Source of the DNA: Pseudomonas sp. SLFW
GTDB lineage: Bacteria; Pseudomonadota; Gammaproteobacteria; Pseudomonadales; Pseudomonadaceae
Assembly: GCF_009905615.1 (NCBI RefSeq)
Contig: NZ_JAAAKW010000008.1
Location: forward strand, 124,001-188,000
DNA: 64,000 nt
Reading direction: 5' to 3'
Shown here piece by piece: positions 53,914-62,940 of the stretch. Positions within the stretch are counted from its first letter, which is position 1, and every line of letters begins with the position of its first letter. The translations under genes and the position numbers were made by a program. The notes beneath the pieces are model-generated. The model did not search any database. It saw nothing but the letters and a program-made list of their open reading frames with translations, and was not told the origin of the DNA.

Positions 53914-54018
53914 AAGTGATTCCTTTGGTGGGTGTATCTTAGATGGGTACATTCTGAAGAGGTAAGCGCTGAGTGTTCTGCCCCCACATTGAAAGTGAGC
54001 GACAGGACACAGCAGGGG

Positions 54019-54159
54019 TTAGCGGTACAGAGTTGAGGCGGCCTCGACCATCAACAGGGTCACGCCGACGCAGAAAATCACCATTCCCAACATCAGTCTC
54101 GGGCGGGAAATAAAGCTGGCCGCAGCTCTGGAATTTTTAAAGTCATCCATGGTTTGCAT
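54019..54159 (-). CDS. Small single-pass membrane protein (46 residues)
   Basis: ATG 54159 follows GGTGGAGCACACCTC and encodes a 46-residue protein with polar N-terminus (MQTMDDFKNSRAAASF) and one transmembrane helix (LMLGMVIFCVGVTLLMVE), ending at TAA. Layout is typical of small stress membrane proteins. An in-frame second ATG lies at 54150. Unknown function. Confidence 0.6.
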   Translation of the reverse strand: MQTMDDFKNSRAAASFISRPRLMLGMVIFCVGVTLLMVEAASTLYR

Positions 54160-54285
54160 GAGGTGTGCTCCACCTGATCGGATGCAGGAATGCTCGAACG
54201 TAGTCAGGAAGTCCTGGTGTTCAGTCAGTCAATAAAGTTGATCGACCCAGCGCGGTATCGTTCCGAGCAAAAGATCACCGGATCG

Positions 54286-54310
54286 CCACGAAAGTGTGAA
54301 TTCTCGGGTT
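54286..54310. repeat. Right copy of the 25-nt direct repeat (half terminator)
   Basis: Exact match to 34078-34102 in the tRNA-Lys terminator. Here the left stem arm (CCCGAGA) is missing, so only the loop and right arm remain, followed by GTTTTT. Best read as the far end (attR-like) of the inserted region. Confidence 0.7.
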
Positions 54311-54366
54311 GTTTTTGTCGGGTAAAAAGTGGCAGTGAGCTAACCTAGGCGCTTCTACCACTCCGC

Positions 54367-54912
54367 ATGACGAGACCTCTCATGGACCGATACACCGGTG
54401 TCGCTCAGGCCCTGCACTGGCTGACTGTTGCGGCCTTATGTTTCCTGCTGCCATTTGTCTGGGTCGCGGAGAATTTTCCGCCGGGGCCGGTGCGGGTGTT
54501 CTGGTACATGGCCCATGAGTCGATGGGCATCAGCGTGTTTCTCATGGTGTTGATTCGCCTGACCTGGCGTTGGCGACATCGCGCGCCCGCTTATCCAGAT
54601 GACATCCAACGCGTCACCCGGATGCTCGCGGGGCTCACCCACGGTTTGCTGTACGTCGTGTTATTGGTCATGCCGGTCACGGGTTATCTGATGGCGGGCA
54701 ACGGGCAGGATGTGCCGTTTTTCCGAATCCTTTCGCTGCCCGGTTTTGCCCATAACGAGCCGCTGGGCAAGTTCGGCGACACGGTGCATGTGTGGTGTCA
54801 GTTCGCGGTCTATGGGCTGATTATCCTGCACGTGGCAGGGACGGTCTGGCATGTCGCGGTGCGCCGGGATGGTCTTCTGGACCGGATGCTGCCACCTCAG
54901 CGTCGCCCCTGA
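54367..54912 (+). CDS. Cytochrome b561-family protein
   Basis: A 181-residue protein with four transmembrane segments. Heme-ligand His candidates are in QALHWLT (helix 1), AHESMGISVF (helix 2), THGLLYVV (helix 3) and ILHVAGTVWHV (helix 4). It likely works as a membrane di-heme electron carrier, e.g. from ubiquinol. ATG 54367; an in-frame ATG at 54382 (MDRYTGVAQ) is an alternative. Confidence 0.85.
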   Translation: MTRPLMDRYTGVAQALHWLTVAALCFLLPFVWVAENFPPGPVRVFWYMAHESMGISVFLMVLIRLTWRWRHRAPAYPDDIQRVTRMLAGLTHGLLYVVLLVMPVTGYLMAGNGQDVPFFRILSLPGFAHNEPLGKFGDTVHVWCQFAVYGLIILHVAGTVWHVAVRRDGLLDRMLPPQRRP

Positions 54913-55032
54913 TGCTCAACGTTTTAGCCGGGGCTGCGGGGGGTGCGGCTCTTGCACTGATCCCGGGCAGCATTCCCGTGGAACCAATCCGGTTCTGCGT
55001 CGCCTGAATCAATAATCATCAGGAGGCGTGGC

Positions 55033-56130
55033 ATGTGGCGCAGTGATCAGGCAAAGATTCCCCTTGTACCCTCCGCAGGCGGGCATCGGCCTCTGCGCAT
55101 CGGCATTCTCACCCACATCAAATTTCCCATACGCCAGCCTTTTGCGGGCGGGCTGGAGGCGTTCACCCACGACGTGACCCTCGGTTTGCGTGCACGGGGC
55201 CACGCCGTAACCCTGTTCGCCAAAGGCGGCAGTGCGCCTGAGCTGGAGGCAGTGGCCGTTACGGATGAGGAGCAGTGCCGCCATCCCAGCCTGAGCAGCG
55301 CCTACGTCGCCGAGCATCATGCCTACCTGAAGGTGATGCAAAAGATCGACGATTACGGCTTCGACGTGATCTTCAACAACAGCCTGCATTACGTGCCGGT
55401 GACCATGGCGTCGGTGATTCGCACGCCGATGCTGACGGTCCTTCACACGCCGCCGTTTTTCGAAATGATCAATGCATTGAGTGGTGATCGTCAGACCGGT
55501 CGTTTCAGCACGATGTCGGCCGCGAATGCGCGCAGCTGGCGTGATGTGGTCTCGCAGTGCGCGCTGATCCCCAACGGCATCGATTTGCAACACTGGCGGC
55601 CTGCGGGCGTGGTGGGCGAGCACGCGCTGTGGTCGGGTCGATTGGTGCCTGACAAAGGCGCGCATTTGGCCATTGATGCGGCGCGTAAAGCCGGCATCCC
55701 TTTGCGACTGGCGGGGCAGCGAGTGGACGAGCGTTATTTCAAGGAGCAGATCGAGCCCCGCTTGGGGCCGGGCGTCGAGTACCTGGGCCACTTGCAGCGC
55801 ACTGAACTGGCGCTCGAACTGGCGAGCGCTGCGGTGGCGCTGGTGACACCGTGCTGGGACGAGCCGTTCGGGCTGGTGGTCGCTGAGGCGCTGGCTTGCG
55901 GGACGCCGGTCGCTGCGTTCAATCGTGGCGCGATGGCTGATTTGATCAGCGACGAAGTGGGCTGTCTGGTGCCGCCCAATGACGTGGCCGCGCTGGCCGA
56001 CGCCATGGTGGTCGCTCGCGGCAAATCGCGATCAGCCTGCCGGACACGGGCTGAGGCCTTGTGGAATCACGACCTGATGCTGGACCGCTACGAAGCCTTA
56101 CTCACGGAAATGGCCGCGCACCATGCCTGA
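55033..56130 (+). CDS. Glycosyltransferase family 4
   Basis: A 365-residue GT-B fold transferase. The N-terminal domain starts LRIGILTHIKFPIRQPFAGGLEAFTH; the C-terminal GT4 domain has ALWSGRLVPDKGAHLAIDAA and the nucleotide-sugar EX7E motif EPFGLVVAEALACGTPVAAF (about residues 276-295). AGGAGG lies 8 nt before the ATG. It overlaps the next glycosyltransferase by 8 nt. Sugar donor and acceptor unknown. Confidence 0.9.
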   Translation: MWRSDQAKIPLVPSAGGHRPLRIGILTHIKFPIRQPFAGGLEAFTHDVTLGLRARGHAVTLFAKGGSAPELEAVAVTDEEQCRHPSLSSAYVAEHHAYLKVMQKIDDYGFDVIFNNSLHYVPVTMASVIRTPMLTVLHTPPFFEMINALSGDRQTGRFSTMSAANARSWRDVVSQCALIPNGIDLQHWRPAGVVGEHALWSGRLVPDKGAHLAIDAARKAGIPLRLAGQRVDERYFKEQIEPRLGPGVEYLGHLQRTELALELASAAVALVTPCWDEPFGLVVAEALACGTPVAAFNRGAMADLISDEVGCLVPPNDVAALADAMVVARGKSRSACRTRAEALWNHDLMLDRYEALLTEMAAHHA

Positions 56131-57163
56131 ATCCCAAATCGGCTATTACGTCCACCATCATGGCGCGGGTCATGGCGTGCGGGCGGCGCGCATCGCAGAG
56201 GCGCTGAACGTGCCGGTGACGTTGATCGGCTCACAATTGCCTGTCGAGTTGCCCGCTGGCGTGCAGCGGTTGGACCTGCCAGGCGACACGGCGGAAGGCA
56301 TGACGGTCGAGCGTTTCGATGTCCTGCATTACGCGCCGCTGGTGGTGGACGGTGTGCGTGAGCGCATGGCGATGCTCGCCCAGTGGTTCGCGGCGCATTG
56401 GCCCTGCGTGCTGGTTGTCGATGTATCGGTGGAAATCGCTGTGTTCGCACGACTGTGTGCGGTTCCGGTCGTTTATGTGCGACAGCACGGCGCTCGCGAA
56501 GACGCCGCCCACCGCTTGGCCTATGAAAGCGCGAGCGCATTGTTGGCACCTTATCCCGCAGAGATGGAAGCGCTCGATACGCCACATTGGGTGCGCGAGA
56601 AAACCACCTACAGCGGCTGGCTTTCGCGATTTGCGGGCGAGCTTCCCACCGCTATAAAACGCGGCCAGGTGCTGATCATCACCGGACACGGCGGCACCGG
56701 TTTGTCGGCGCCGCTGATCGAGGCCGTGGCGCGGCAATGTCCCGAGCGAGCGTTTCGGGTCGCGGGCGGTCTGAAGCCTGGCATGCCGCTCCCGAACCTG
56801 CATTGGCTCGGACCCGTGCCTGATCCGCTGGAGGAAATGCGCAGCGCTGAAATCGTGATCGGCAGCGCCAGCGATAGTCTGGTGGGCGAAGCGGCGTCCC
56901 TCGGCTGCCGTTACATCGCAGTGGCCGAAGACCGTCCGTTTGACGAGCAACGGCATCAGGCCCGGCGCCTCAATGAATTGAATGTGGCAATTGGGCTGGA
57001 ACAGGGATGGCCGCCCGCAACGGATTGGCCCGACATGTTGAATGAAGCGCTCAAGCTTGATCCAGAACGCTGGCGCGATTGGGCCGATGCAGACGCTGCG
57101 GCACGTGCCGCCCGTTTCATTGAGGGCACACTGGAACGGGTGATCAGAAGCCGAGGCGTTTAG
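56123..57163 (+). CDS. GT28/MurG-like glycosyltransferase
   Basis: A 346-residue GT-B protein. N-terminal GYYVHHHGAGHGVRAARIAEAL is the MurG-like nucleotide-binding start, and the C-terminal GSASDSLVGEAASLGCRYIAV followed by RPFDEQ resembles the donor-binding site of glycosyltransferase family 28. ATG 56123 overlaps the GT4 stop, so the two are co-translated. The gene end overlaps the convergent GT2 gene by 20 bp. Confidence 0.8.
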   Translation: MPESQIGYYVHHHGAGHGVRAARIAEALNVPVTLIGSQLPVELPAGVQRLDLPGDTAEGMTVERFDVLHYAPLVVDGVRERMAMLAQWFAAHWPCVLVVDVSVEIAVFARLCAVPVVYVRQHGAREDAAHRLAYESASALLAPYPAEMEALDTPHWVREKTTYSGWLSRFAGELPTAIKRGQVLIITGHGGTGLSAPLIEAVARQCPERAFRVAGGLKPGMPLPNLHWLGPVPDPLEEMRSAEIVIGSASDSLVGEAASLGCRYIAVAEDRPFDEQRHQARRLNELNVAIGLEQGWPPATDWPDMLNEALKLDPERWRDWADADAAARAARFIEGTLERVIRSRGV

Positions 57164-57986
57164 GGTTCAGGGCCTGAGCCACCTGCTCAGCGGAGGGCAT
57201 CTGAATGATCTCAACGCGTTCATCGTCCCAGCGCAGCAGGCCTTGATCCTGAAATGCGCGCAACCAGCCCTCCATGGGCCAGACACCCCAGCGGCTGTAG
57301 AAGCGCCGCGCATTGGCGACGATATCCTTGAAGTGATTCAACGGCGGGTCGTACGTGGGGTGGTATTGATGGAACGCCATCGCCCCATTGTCGAGCAAGC
57401 TAACCCCCTCCTGGCGCGCCCGGAACGCGAAGTCGGTATCTTCGCCGCCGTATCCCGTGTAGCCCTCATCGAAGCCGCCAATGCGCCCGAACGTGCTGCC
57501 GTGGCAGGCGAAATTCAGCGACCAGAACAAGTGATAGGGAAGGTCGCTGCCTGGCCCCTCACGAAACTGCGCCAGCGGGTGTTCGACGCCTCGCTCGTAA
57601 AGCGCCGCTTCATCCCAACCGGAGCGATTGGCGCCCTCGGGCAGGTAGCGCACCTGGCCCATGTGCAGCGCCTCGGGGGCGCGCTCCAGCCCATCCTGGT
57701 ACTGAGCTAGCAGGTCGTGTGCGGGAATGCAGTCCACGTCGAGAAAGACCCATGACGCTGCCGGGTCAATGGCCATCACGCTGTTGCGCGCCTTGGCCAA
57801 TGGTAGGCCGCCGGGTTCATTCACCTGCAACGTGTGGATCGGAAACCGGTGACTGATGAATGCACCGAGCGGCTCGTTCATGTGCACGATCCACAGGCCA
57901 TCCGGGACGAGGCTGGACGATTCCAGACCCTCGATCAGATTGGCCAGATGGGTGCTTCGGCCGTGCACCAGCGTGATTACGTTCAT
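57144..57986 (-). CDS. Glycosyltransferase family 2
   Basis: A 280-residue GT-A fold transferase. The metal-binding DxD-type motif is FLDVDCIPAH (about residue 78), with the galactosyltransferase-type FDEGYTGYGGEDTDFAFRA (about residue 172) holding the catalytic acid. ATG 57986 follows GAGAGGTGCGC. It is convergent with, and overlaps, the GT28-like gene; together the three transferases suggest a shared glycoside product. Confidence 0.88.
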   Translation of the reverse strand: MNVITLVHGRSTHLANLIEGLESSSLVPDGLWIVHMNEPLGAFISHRFPIHTLQVNEPGGLPLAKARNSVMAIDPAASWVFLDVDCIPAHDLLAQYQDGLERAPEALHMGQVRYLPEGANRSGWDEAALYERGVEHPLAQFREGPGSDLPYHLFWSLNFACHGSTFGRIGGFDEGYTGYGGEDTDFAFRARQEGVSLLDNGAMAFHQYHPTYDPPLNHFKDIVANARRFYSRWGVWPMEGWLRAFQDQGLLRWDDERVEIIQMPSAEQVAQALNPKRLGF

Positions 57987-58046
57987 GCGCACCTCTCAGG
58001 ATCGACACGATACTGATCGCCGCTCACCCGCGCAGTTCAGTCATCC

Positions 58047-59279
58047 TCACGCGTTGCGTGTCGACAAATCCCGCTGCACCCGCCAGACAAGGTACGCGGC
58101 CACGATCGTGGTCGTTGAAAGGATGTAGCCGACCCAGTCGAAATGCTGCAATTTGCCGTCGCTGTCAATCAGAACGATGTGTCCGGCGAGCATCGAGGCA
58201 AAGCCTCCCGACAGTTGTTGAATAGCAGCGCTCACGGCGTTGAACGCGCCGCGATGAGAGGGATCGGGCACGCCAGCGACCATGGCCTGGAAGGGAATCA
58301 GCCTCGAAAAAATACCCACGAACAGCACGGTGTTGACCACGATCACCCCCGGCAATGGCACGTTGGAGAGGTGCGTGTAGATCGTCACCATGATGATGGT
58401 CAGTGCGCTGCCGACGTAGAACACGCGTAACTTGCCGAAGCCATCGGCGGCGCGACCGATCAAGGGACCGGTGACGATGGTGCTCAAGCCCGTGAACAGA
58501 TACACGAAGGGTAAGCTGGCGATGTCGATGCCCAGATTGTTGACCGTGAAGGCGCTGCTGAATGGCATCAACATGTAGCCGCCGGTGGTCAGCAGGGCGG
58601 TGGCCGCGAAGGCTGCCCAATGCTTGGGCGCGGCCAAGGTGTTGAACAGGTGACGAAAGGCGGTGTGTTCCTGGCGGATCGCGAGGTGGTCGGTCACGGG
58701 GCGCATCGCCAGTTGAATCACCACGCCACCGGCCGCGCCCATCGCGGCCAACAGCAGGAAGGGTGCGTGCCAGCCCCAGTGGTTGGCGAGGTACAGGCCA
58801 ACCGGCAGACCGAGGACCTGGCTGGCGGCGAACGCGGTTTGCAGCACTCCCATCACCCGGCCACGGGATTCGGGGGGAAACAGATCGGCAGCAATCGCCA
58901 ACACGGTCGAGCCGATCACCCCGGCGAAGATGCCCGTGACGATGCGTGCCAGCAGCAGGGTTTCGAAGCTGGCGGCCAAGCCGCACCAGAGCGTGCCGAT
59001 GACGAATCCGGCGTAGAAGAACAGCAGGAGTTTCTTGCGATCGAAGCGGTCAGCGAAGCCTGCGGTGACCAGACCGGCCAGCCCGGCGCTGAACGCGTAG
59101 GCGCTGACCACCATGCCGAACTGGCGAGCGGACATGCTCAGTGCGGGCAAAATCATCGCCCCCAGCGGAGCCATGAGCATGAAGTCGATGATGACGGCGA
59201 ACTGCAGAGTCGCCAGCAGGCCAACCACGAATTTTTGATAACGGCTGAACGGGGTCAAGACGGGAGTTGTGGAGGTCAT
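58047..59279 (-). CDS. MFS transporter
   Basis: A 410-residue protein with 12 transmembrane segments. The MFS motif A region appears as GFADRFDRKKLLLF (about residue 68). Starts MTSTTPVLTPFSRYQKF. Resembles drug/sugar efflux permeases. It lies 60 bp upstream of the GT2 gene in the same orientation, so it may export the product of the glycosyltransferases; that is inference. Confidence 0.88.
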   Translation of the reverse strand: MTSTTPVLTPFSRYQKFVVGLLATLQFAVIIDFMLMAPLGAMILPALSMSARQFGMVVSAYAFSAGLAGLVTAGFADRFDRKKLLLFFYAGFVIGTLWCGLAASFETLLLARIVTGIFAGVIGSTVLAIAADLFPPESRGRVMGVLQTAFAASQVLGLPVGLYLANHWGWHAPFLLLAAMGAAGGVVIQLAMRPVTDHLAIRQEHTAFRHLFNTLAAPKHWAAFAATALLTTGGYMLMPFSSAFTVNNLGIDIASLPFVYLFTGLSTIVTGPLIGRAADGFGKLRVFYVGSALTIIMVTIYTHLSNVPLPGVIVVNTVLFVGIFSRLIPFQAMVAGVPDPSHRGAFNAVSAAIQQLSGGFASMLAGHIVLIDSDGKLQHFDWVGYILSTTTIVAAYLVWRVQRDLSTRNA

Positions 59280-59405
59280 CGATGGGCCTGGCACGGGAAT
59301 GGGGGAGAGCAACGTGCCCCATCATGGTAGAAAAGCGCCCAACAAAACACCCTTGCTGGCGCGCTTGGCGACGTCGAGCCCAACGTTCTTCAGTCTGCGC
59401 GCTGC

Positions 59406-61877
59406 TCAGCTTCTGGCCGACACCTTCAAGAGCACGCGGGACAGCTGATCGATGGAGTACGGTTTGTGCAGCAGTTCAAAACCCGCCGACCCGTTCTGCG
59501 CCAGGACGTGGCTATAGCCGGAAGTCAGTACAACGGGAACATCCGGGAATTGCTCCCGCAGTTGATGGGCCAGTTCCATGCCGGTCATCCCCGGCATCAC
59601 GACATCAGAAAACACGACATCGAACGCATCGGGAGCCGCCTGCAATGCCGTCAGCGCCTCATGAGCACTGCGAGCCAGCGTCGGGACGTAGCCCAGCTCC
59701 GACAAGGCCTGGACCGCAAAGGTGCCGACATCGACGTTGTCCTCCACCACGAGAACGCGAGTGCCGTGCCCGTCTTCGAGTGCCGCATGGGGCAGCTCTT
59801 GCTCGGCGTTTCGATCCTGCGCGTCGACGCGGGGCAGGTAGAGGGTGAACGTCGTGCCTTTGCCCAGTTCGCTGACGACTGCGATTTCGCCGCCGGACTG
59901 TTTGGCGAACCCGAACACCTGACTGAGTCCCAACCCCGTGCCTTCACCCACGCCTTTGGTGGTGTAGAACGGCTCGAAGATCTGTTCCAGCTGAGTCGCG
60001 GGGATGCCGGAGCCGTTGTCGGTGATGGACACGGCGACGAAAGGCTGGTTGGACGCGGGGTGGAGCCGGATGGCAGGCATGGATTCAACGGCGCGCACGG
60101 CGATGGAGAGCTTGCCTTCACCCTGCATGGCATCCCGTGCGTTGGCGACCATGTTGACCAGCGCGGTGTCGAATTGGCTGGGGTCGGCATCCACGAAACA
60201 AGGCGCATCGGTGAGTTCGATGAGCGTCTCGATGCGAGAGCCCGTGAGCGTGTCCATCATGGCCGAGATCGCCCGGACGTTGTCACACGCACTGAACACT
60301 TCGGGCTGGAGCGCCTGCCGACGTGCGAACGCGAGGAGTTGCCCAGTCAGTTTCGCTGCACGGTCGACGGTTTCCGAAATGGCCGTCACGTAGCGCACTC
60401 TTCGTTCATCGGTAAGCGACGGTCGCATGAGCAGGTCAGTGGACGAGCGGATGACCGTCAGCAGGTTATTGAAGTCATGGGCCACGCCGCCTGTCAGCTG
60501 CCCAACGGCTTCCATTTTCTGCGACTGGCGCAGCGCTTCTGCCTGTTCTTTTTCGGTGGTCACATGTCGGCCAGCCGCGTAAACGCGACCGTCCTGAAAG
60601 GTCCCTGTCCAACTGAACCACTTGTAGGTGCCGTCCTTGTGTCGCAATCGGAATTCGTACGGCGTGATCAGCGGCTTGTCGAAAATCCCGGTGAACGCCG
60701 CAAACGCCGCCAGGAGATCTTCGGGGTGGGTGTAGTCGGAGAACGTGGTGCCGACCAGCTCCCGCTCTGACCAGCCGAGTTGTTCGGTCCAGCGTGCGTT
60801 GACCTCGTCGAGCGTGCCGTTGGGCGACGCGATGACCAGCAATTCTTGTGACAATCCCCACGCCCGGTCGCGTTCCCGAGTCCGCATCGCGAGGTTGGCG
60901 GCCTGGTCCTTTTCTGTCGTGATGTCGCGCCCGCTGCAATAGATTTTCCCGTCTTCCAGCACGGCGACCCACGCCACCCAACGGTAACTGCCGTCGCGGT
61001 GCCGATAGCGGTTTTGAAAGCGTGAGACAGGACGGCCTTTGATCGCTTGCGTAAAAACCGCTTGGCTGGCGCCGAGATCGTCCGGGTGCACGAAGGACAG
61101 AAAAGCCGTCTTCAGCTCTTCAGGCGACCACCCCAGCGCAATGGTCCACGCGGGGTTCGACGCCTCGATCATGCCCTGTGCGTTGATCACGGACAGCAGG
61201 TCAGGGCTGAGCAGCCAGGTGCGGCTGCGTTCGGTAACGCGCTCGTTGACCTTGGTTTCCAACTGGGAATTAAGGTCACGCAGTTCGTCCTGGCTGAGCC
61301 GCAGTCGTTGATCCGCGCGATGCCGCTCGATGGCCAGCGCCGCCGTTTGGGCGATGACCGAAATGGCCGCGATGTCGCTAGGGGTCGGTGAGCGCGGCTC
61401 GGCGTAATAGACCGCAAACGTACCCAACACGACGCCGTCTGCCGCTTTGATGGGCATTGACCAGCAGGCCCGCAAACCGTGGGAGACCGCGATGTCGGCG
61501 TAGCCTTCCCACAGGGGGCTGGTGGCGATGTCATCGACATACACCGGCGTGCCCCGTGCTGCGGCAGTCCCGCAGGAACCGATCCCTTCGCCGATGGCAA
61601 TGCCGTGAATCGCTTCGTTGTACGTGGTCGGCAGGCTTGGCGCCGCGCCGTGCAGCATGTACTGGCCATCTTCACTGAGAAACAGCACTGATGCCATCAT
61701 GCCGGTGCTCTGTGACTCAACCGCCAGCAGGAGGTTGCTCAGCACGTCGGCGAGCGGGATACCTGACGCGATCTGGCCCAAGACCTTGCGCTCACGCTCG
61801 ATCAGCGCAAAAGGCGAGTAAGTGCCTCCCTGAAGGCTCAGGTCGATGGAGGGCTTTGGGTCAGGTTGGTCAGACAC
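59406..61877 (-). CDS. Hybrid sensor histidine kinase (GAF-PAS-PAS-HK-REC)
   Basis: An 823-residue soluble hybrid kinase. Domains in order: GAF (about 30-190), a short coiled coil, PAS 1 (about 220-335), PAS 2 (about 345-455), HisKA with GGVAHDFNNLLTVI (His about 479), HATPase with VNMVANARDAM and GEGTGLGLSQV, and a C-terminal receiver with phosphoacceptor Asp in VVFSDVVMPG (about 755). No transmembrane segment. The C-terminal receiver makes it a phosphorelay input; no phosphotransfer or output gene is adjacent. GTG start 61877. Confidence 0.9.
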   Translation of the reverse strand: MSDQPDPKPSIDLSLQGGTYSPFALIERERKVLGQIASGIPLADVLSNLLLAVESQSTGMMASVLFLSEDGQYMLHGAAPSLPTTYNEAIHGIAIGEGIGSCGTAAARGTPVYVDDIATSPLWEGYADIAVSHGLRACWSMPIKAADGVVLGTFAVYYAEPRSPTPSDIAAISVIAQTAALAIERHRADQRLRLSQDELRDLNSQLETKVNERVTERSRTWLLSPDLLSVINAQGMIEASNPAWTIALGWSPEELKTAFLSFVHPDDLGASQAVFTQAIKGRPVSRFQNRYRHRDGSYRWVAWVAVLEDGKIYCSGRDITTEKDQAANLAMRTRERDRAWGLSQELLVIASPNGTLDEVNARWTEQLGWSERELVGTTFSDYTHPEDLLAAFAAFTGIFDKPLITPYEFRLRHKDGTYKWFSWTGTFQDGRVYAAGRHVTTEKEQAEALRQSQKMEAVGQLTGGVAHDFNNLLTVIRSSTDLLMRPSLTDERRVRYVTAISETVDRAAKLTGQLLAFARRQALQPEVFSACDNVRAISAMMDTLTGSRIETLIELTDAPCFVDADPSQFDTALVNMVANARDAMQGEGKLSIAVRAVESMPAIRLHPASNQPFVAVSITDNGSGIPATQLEQIFEPFYTTKGVGEGTGLGLSQVFGFAKQSGGEIAVVSELGKGTTFTLYLPRVDAQDRNAEQELPHAALEDGHGTRVLVVEDNVDVGTFAVQALSELGYVPTLARSAHEALTALQAAPDAFDVVFSDVVMPGMTGMELAHQLREQFPDVPVVLTSGYSHVLAQNGSAGFELLHKPYSIDQLSRVLLKVSARS

Positions 61878-61977
61878 GGTCTAGCGCTCGCGGCGTGGGG
61901 TTAACGTCTTGGATATCAGATGTCCGGGAAGATTCTACGTCACTGAGGGCTGCAGTGCTGTCCTTCCTAAGGGTTGC

Positions 61978-62901
61978 TTAGCCACCCTTGGCCATGCCTG
62001 CCTGATCGGCGATTTCATTCCACACGTGCATGGCCACGTAAGCCCGCCAGGGACGCCAACCGTGGGAGTGTTTCAGTTGATCGGATTTACGGATCAACTC
62101 CGGCAGTCGGCGAGTGATGGCTTGCATCAATACCAGGTCAGTCGCTGGCCATGCGTCTGCATCCCGCCAGGCGCGCATGGCAACGTACTCGACCGTCCAG
62201 GGCCCAATGCCCGGCAAGTCGAGCAGGCGTTTGCGCAGCGTCTCGACATCCGGTTCGTCGTTGTCGATGTCGAGTTCGCCGTCGGCCACCACCCGGGCGA
62301 AGTTCTGCAGCGTTGCCACTCGCTTGGTGGGCATGCCGATCTTGTCCATATTCACCTCGGCCAGCGCACGCGGAGTGGGGAAATGCCAAGGCGTATGAGG
62401 GTGAACGGGCGCGCTTGCGGTGGTTCCGGCTCGCTCGACCAGTCGTCCGACAATGGTTGTCGCGGCCTTCACGCTCACCTGCTGGCCGACGATGGTGCGC
62501 ACTACCAATTCGAATCCGGACCAGGCGCCCGGCACTCGCAAGCCCGGCGCAGCGTCAAGCAGCGTGGCGAGCCACGGGTCCTGGCTCAAGCCCCCGCGGA
62601 TGGCGTCCGGCTCTGCGTGCAAGTCGAACAGACGGGAGAGGCGTGGCGTCAGCGTGCCCAAGTGGCGGCTGGCTTCGCCGTCGATGCGTACGATCAGCAC
62701 GTTGCGGCGCGGGTCGCGACGCACGCTCAGCAGGCCGGTATCCCCGGCAATGTCGAGGGTCCGGTAATAAATGTCGTCCTGAACGGTTTCCACGCCGCCT
62801 GTGGCTCGACCGGAAAAAAAGCGAAGCATCCGCGTCCAGTCGAAGGGCGGTATGAAGGCGAGCTCAAGCTCATCAGTAGGGGTGCCAACGACGATCTTCA
62901 T
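61978..62901 (-). CDS. AlkA-type DNA-3-methyladenine glycosylase
   Basis: A 307-residue HhH-GPD superfamily glycosylase with an AlkA N-terminal domain. The helix-hairpin-helix is LLDLPGIGPWTVEYVAMRAW (about residue 215-234) and the catalytic Asp is in WPATDLVLM. It removes alkylated purines in base-excision repair. ATG 62901 chosen; a GTG directly precedes it. Separate from the Ada regulon genes in this window. Confidence 0.88.
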   Translation of the reverse strand: MKIVVGTPTDELELAFIPPFDWTRMLRFFSGRATGGVETVQDDIYYRTLDIAGDTGLLSVRRDPRRNVLIVRIDGEASRHLGTLTPRLSRLFDLHAEPDAIRGGLSQDPWLATLLDAAPGLRVPGAWSGFELVVRTIVGQQVSVKAATTIVGRLVERAGTTASAPVHPHTPWHFPTPRALAEVNMDKIGMPTKRVATLQNFARVVADGELDIDNDEPDVETLRKRLLDLPGIGPWTVEYVAMRAWRDADAWPATDLVLMQAITRRLPELIRKSDQLKHSHGWRPWRAYVAMHVWNEIADQAGMAKGG

Positions 62902-62940
62902 CACATGCTCTTGTGGGGGAACAGGTCGGAGTGCACGACC

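Noticed and set aside
34059..54285. Integrase, transposase or phage genes within the accessory block
   Set aside because: None of the frames in this block shows tyrosine recombinase, serine recombinase, DDE transposase or phage motifs.
54912..55007. 31-residue frame after cytochrome b561
   Set aside because: Overlaps the b561 stop but has no ribosome-binding site or recognisable feature.
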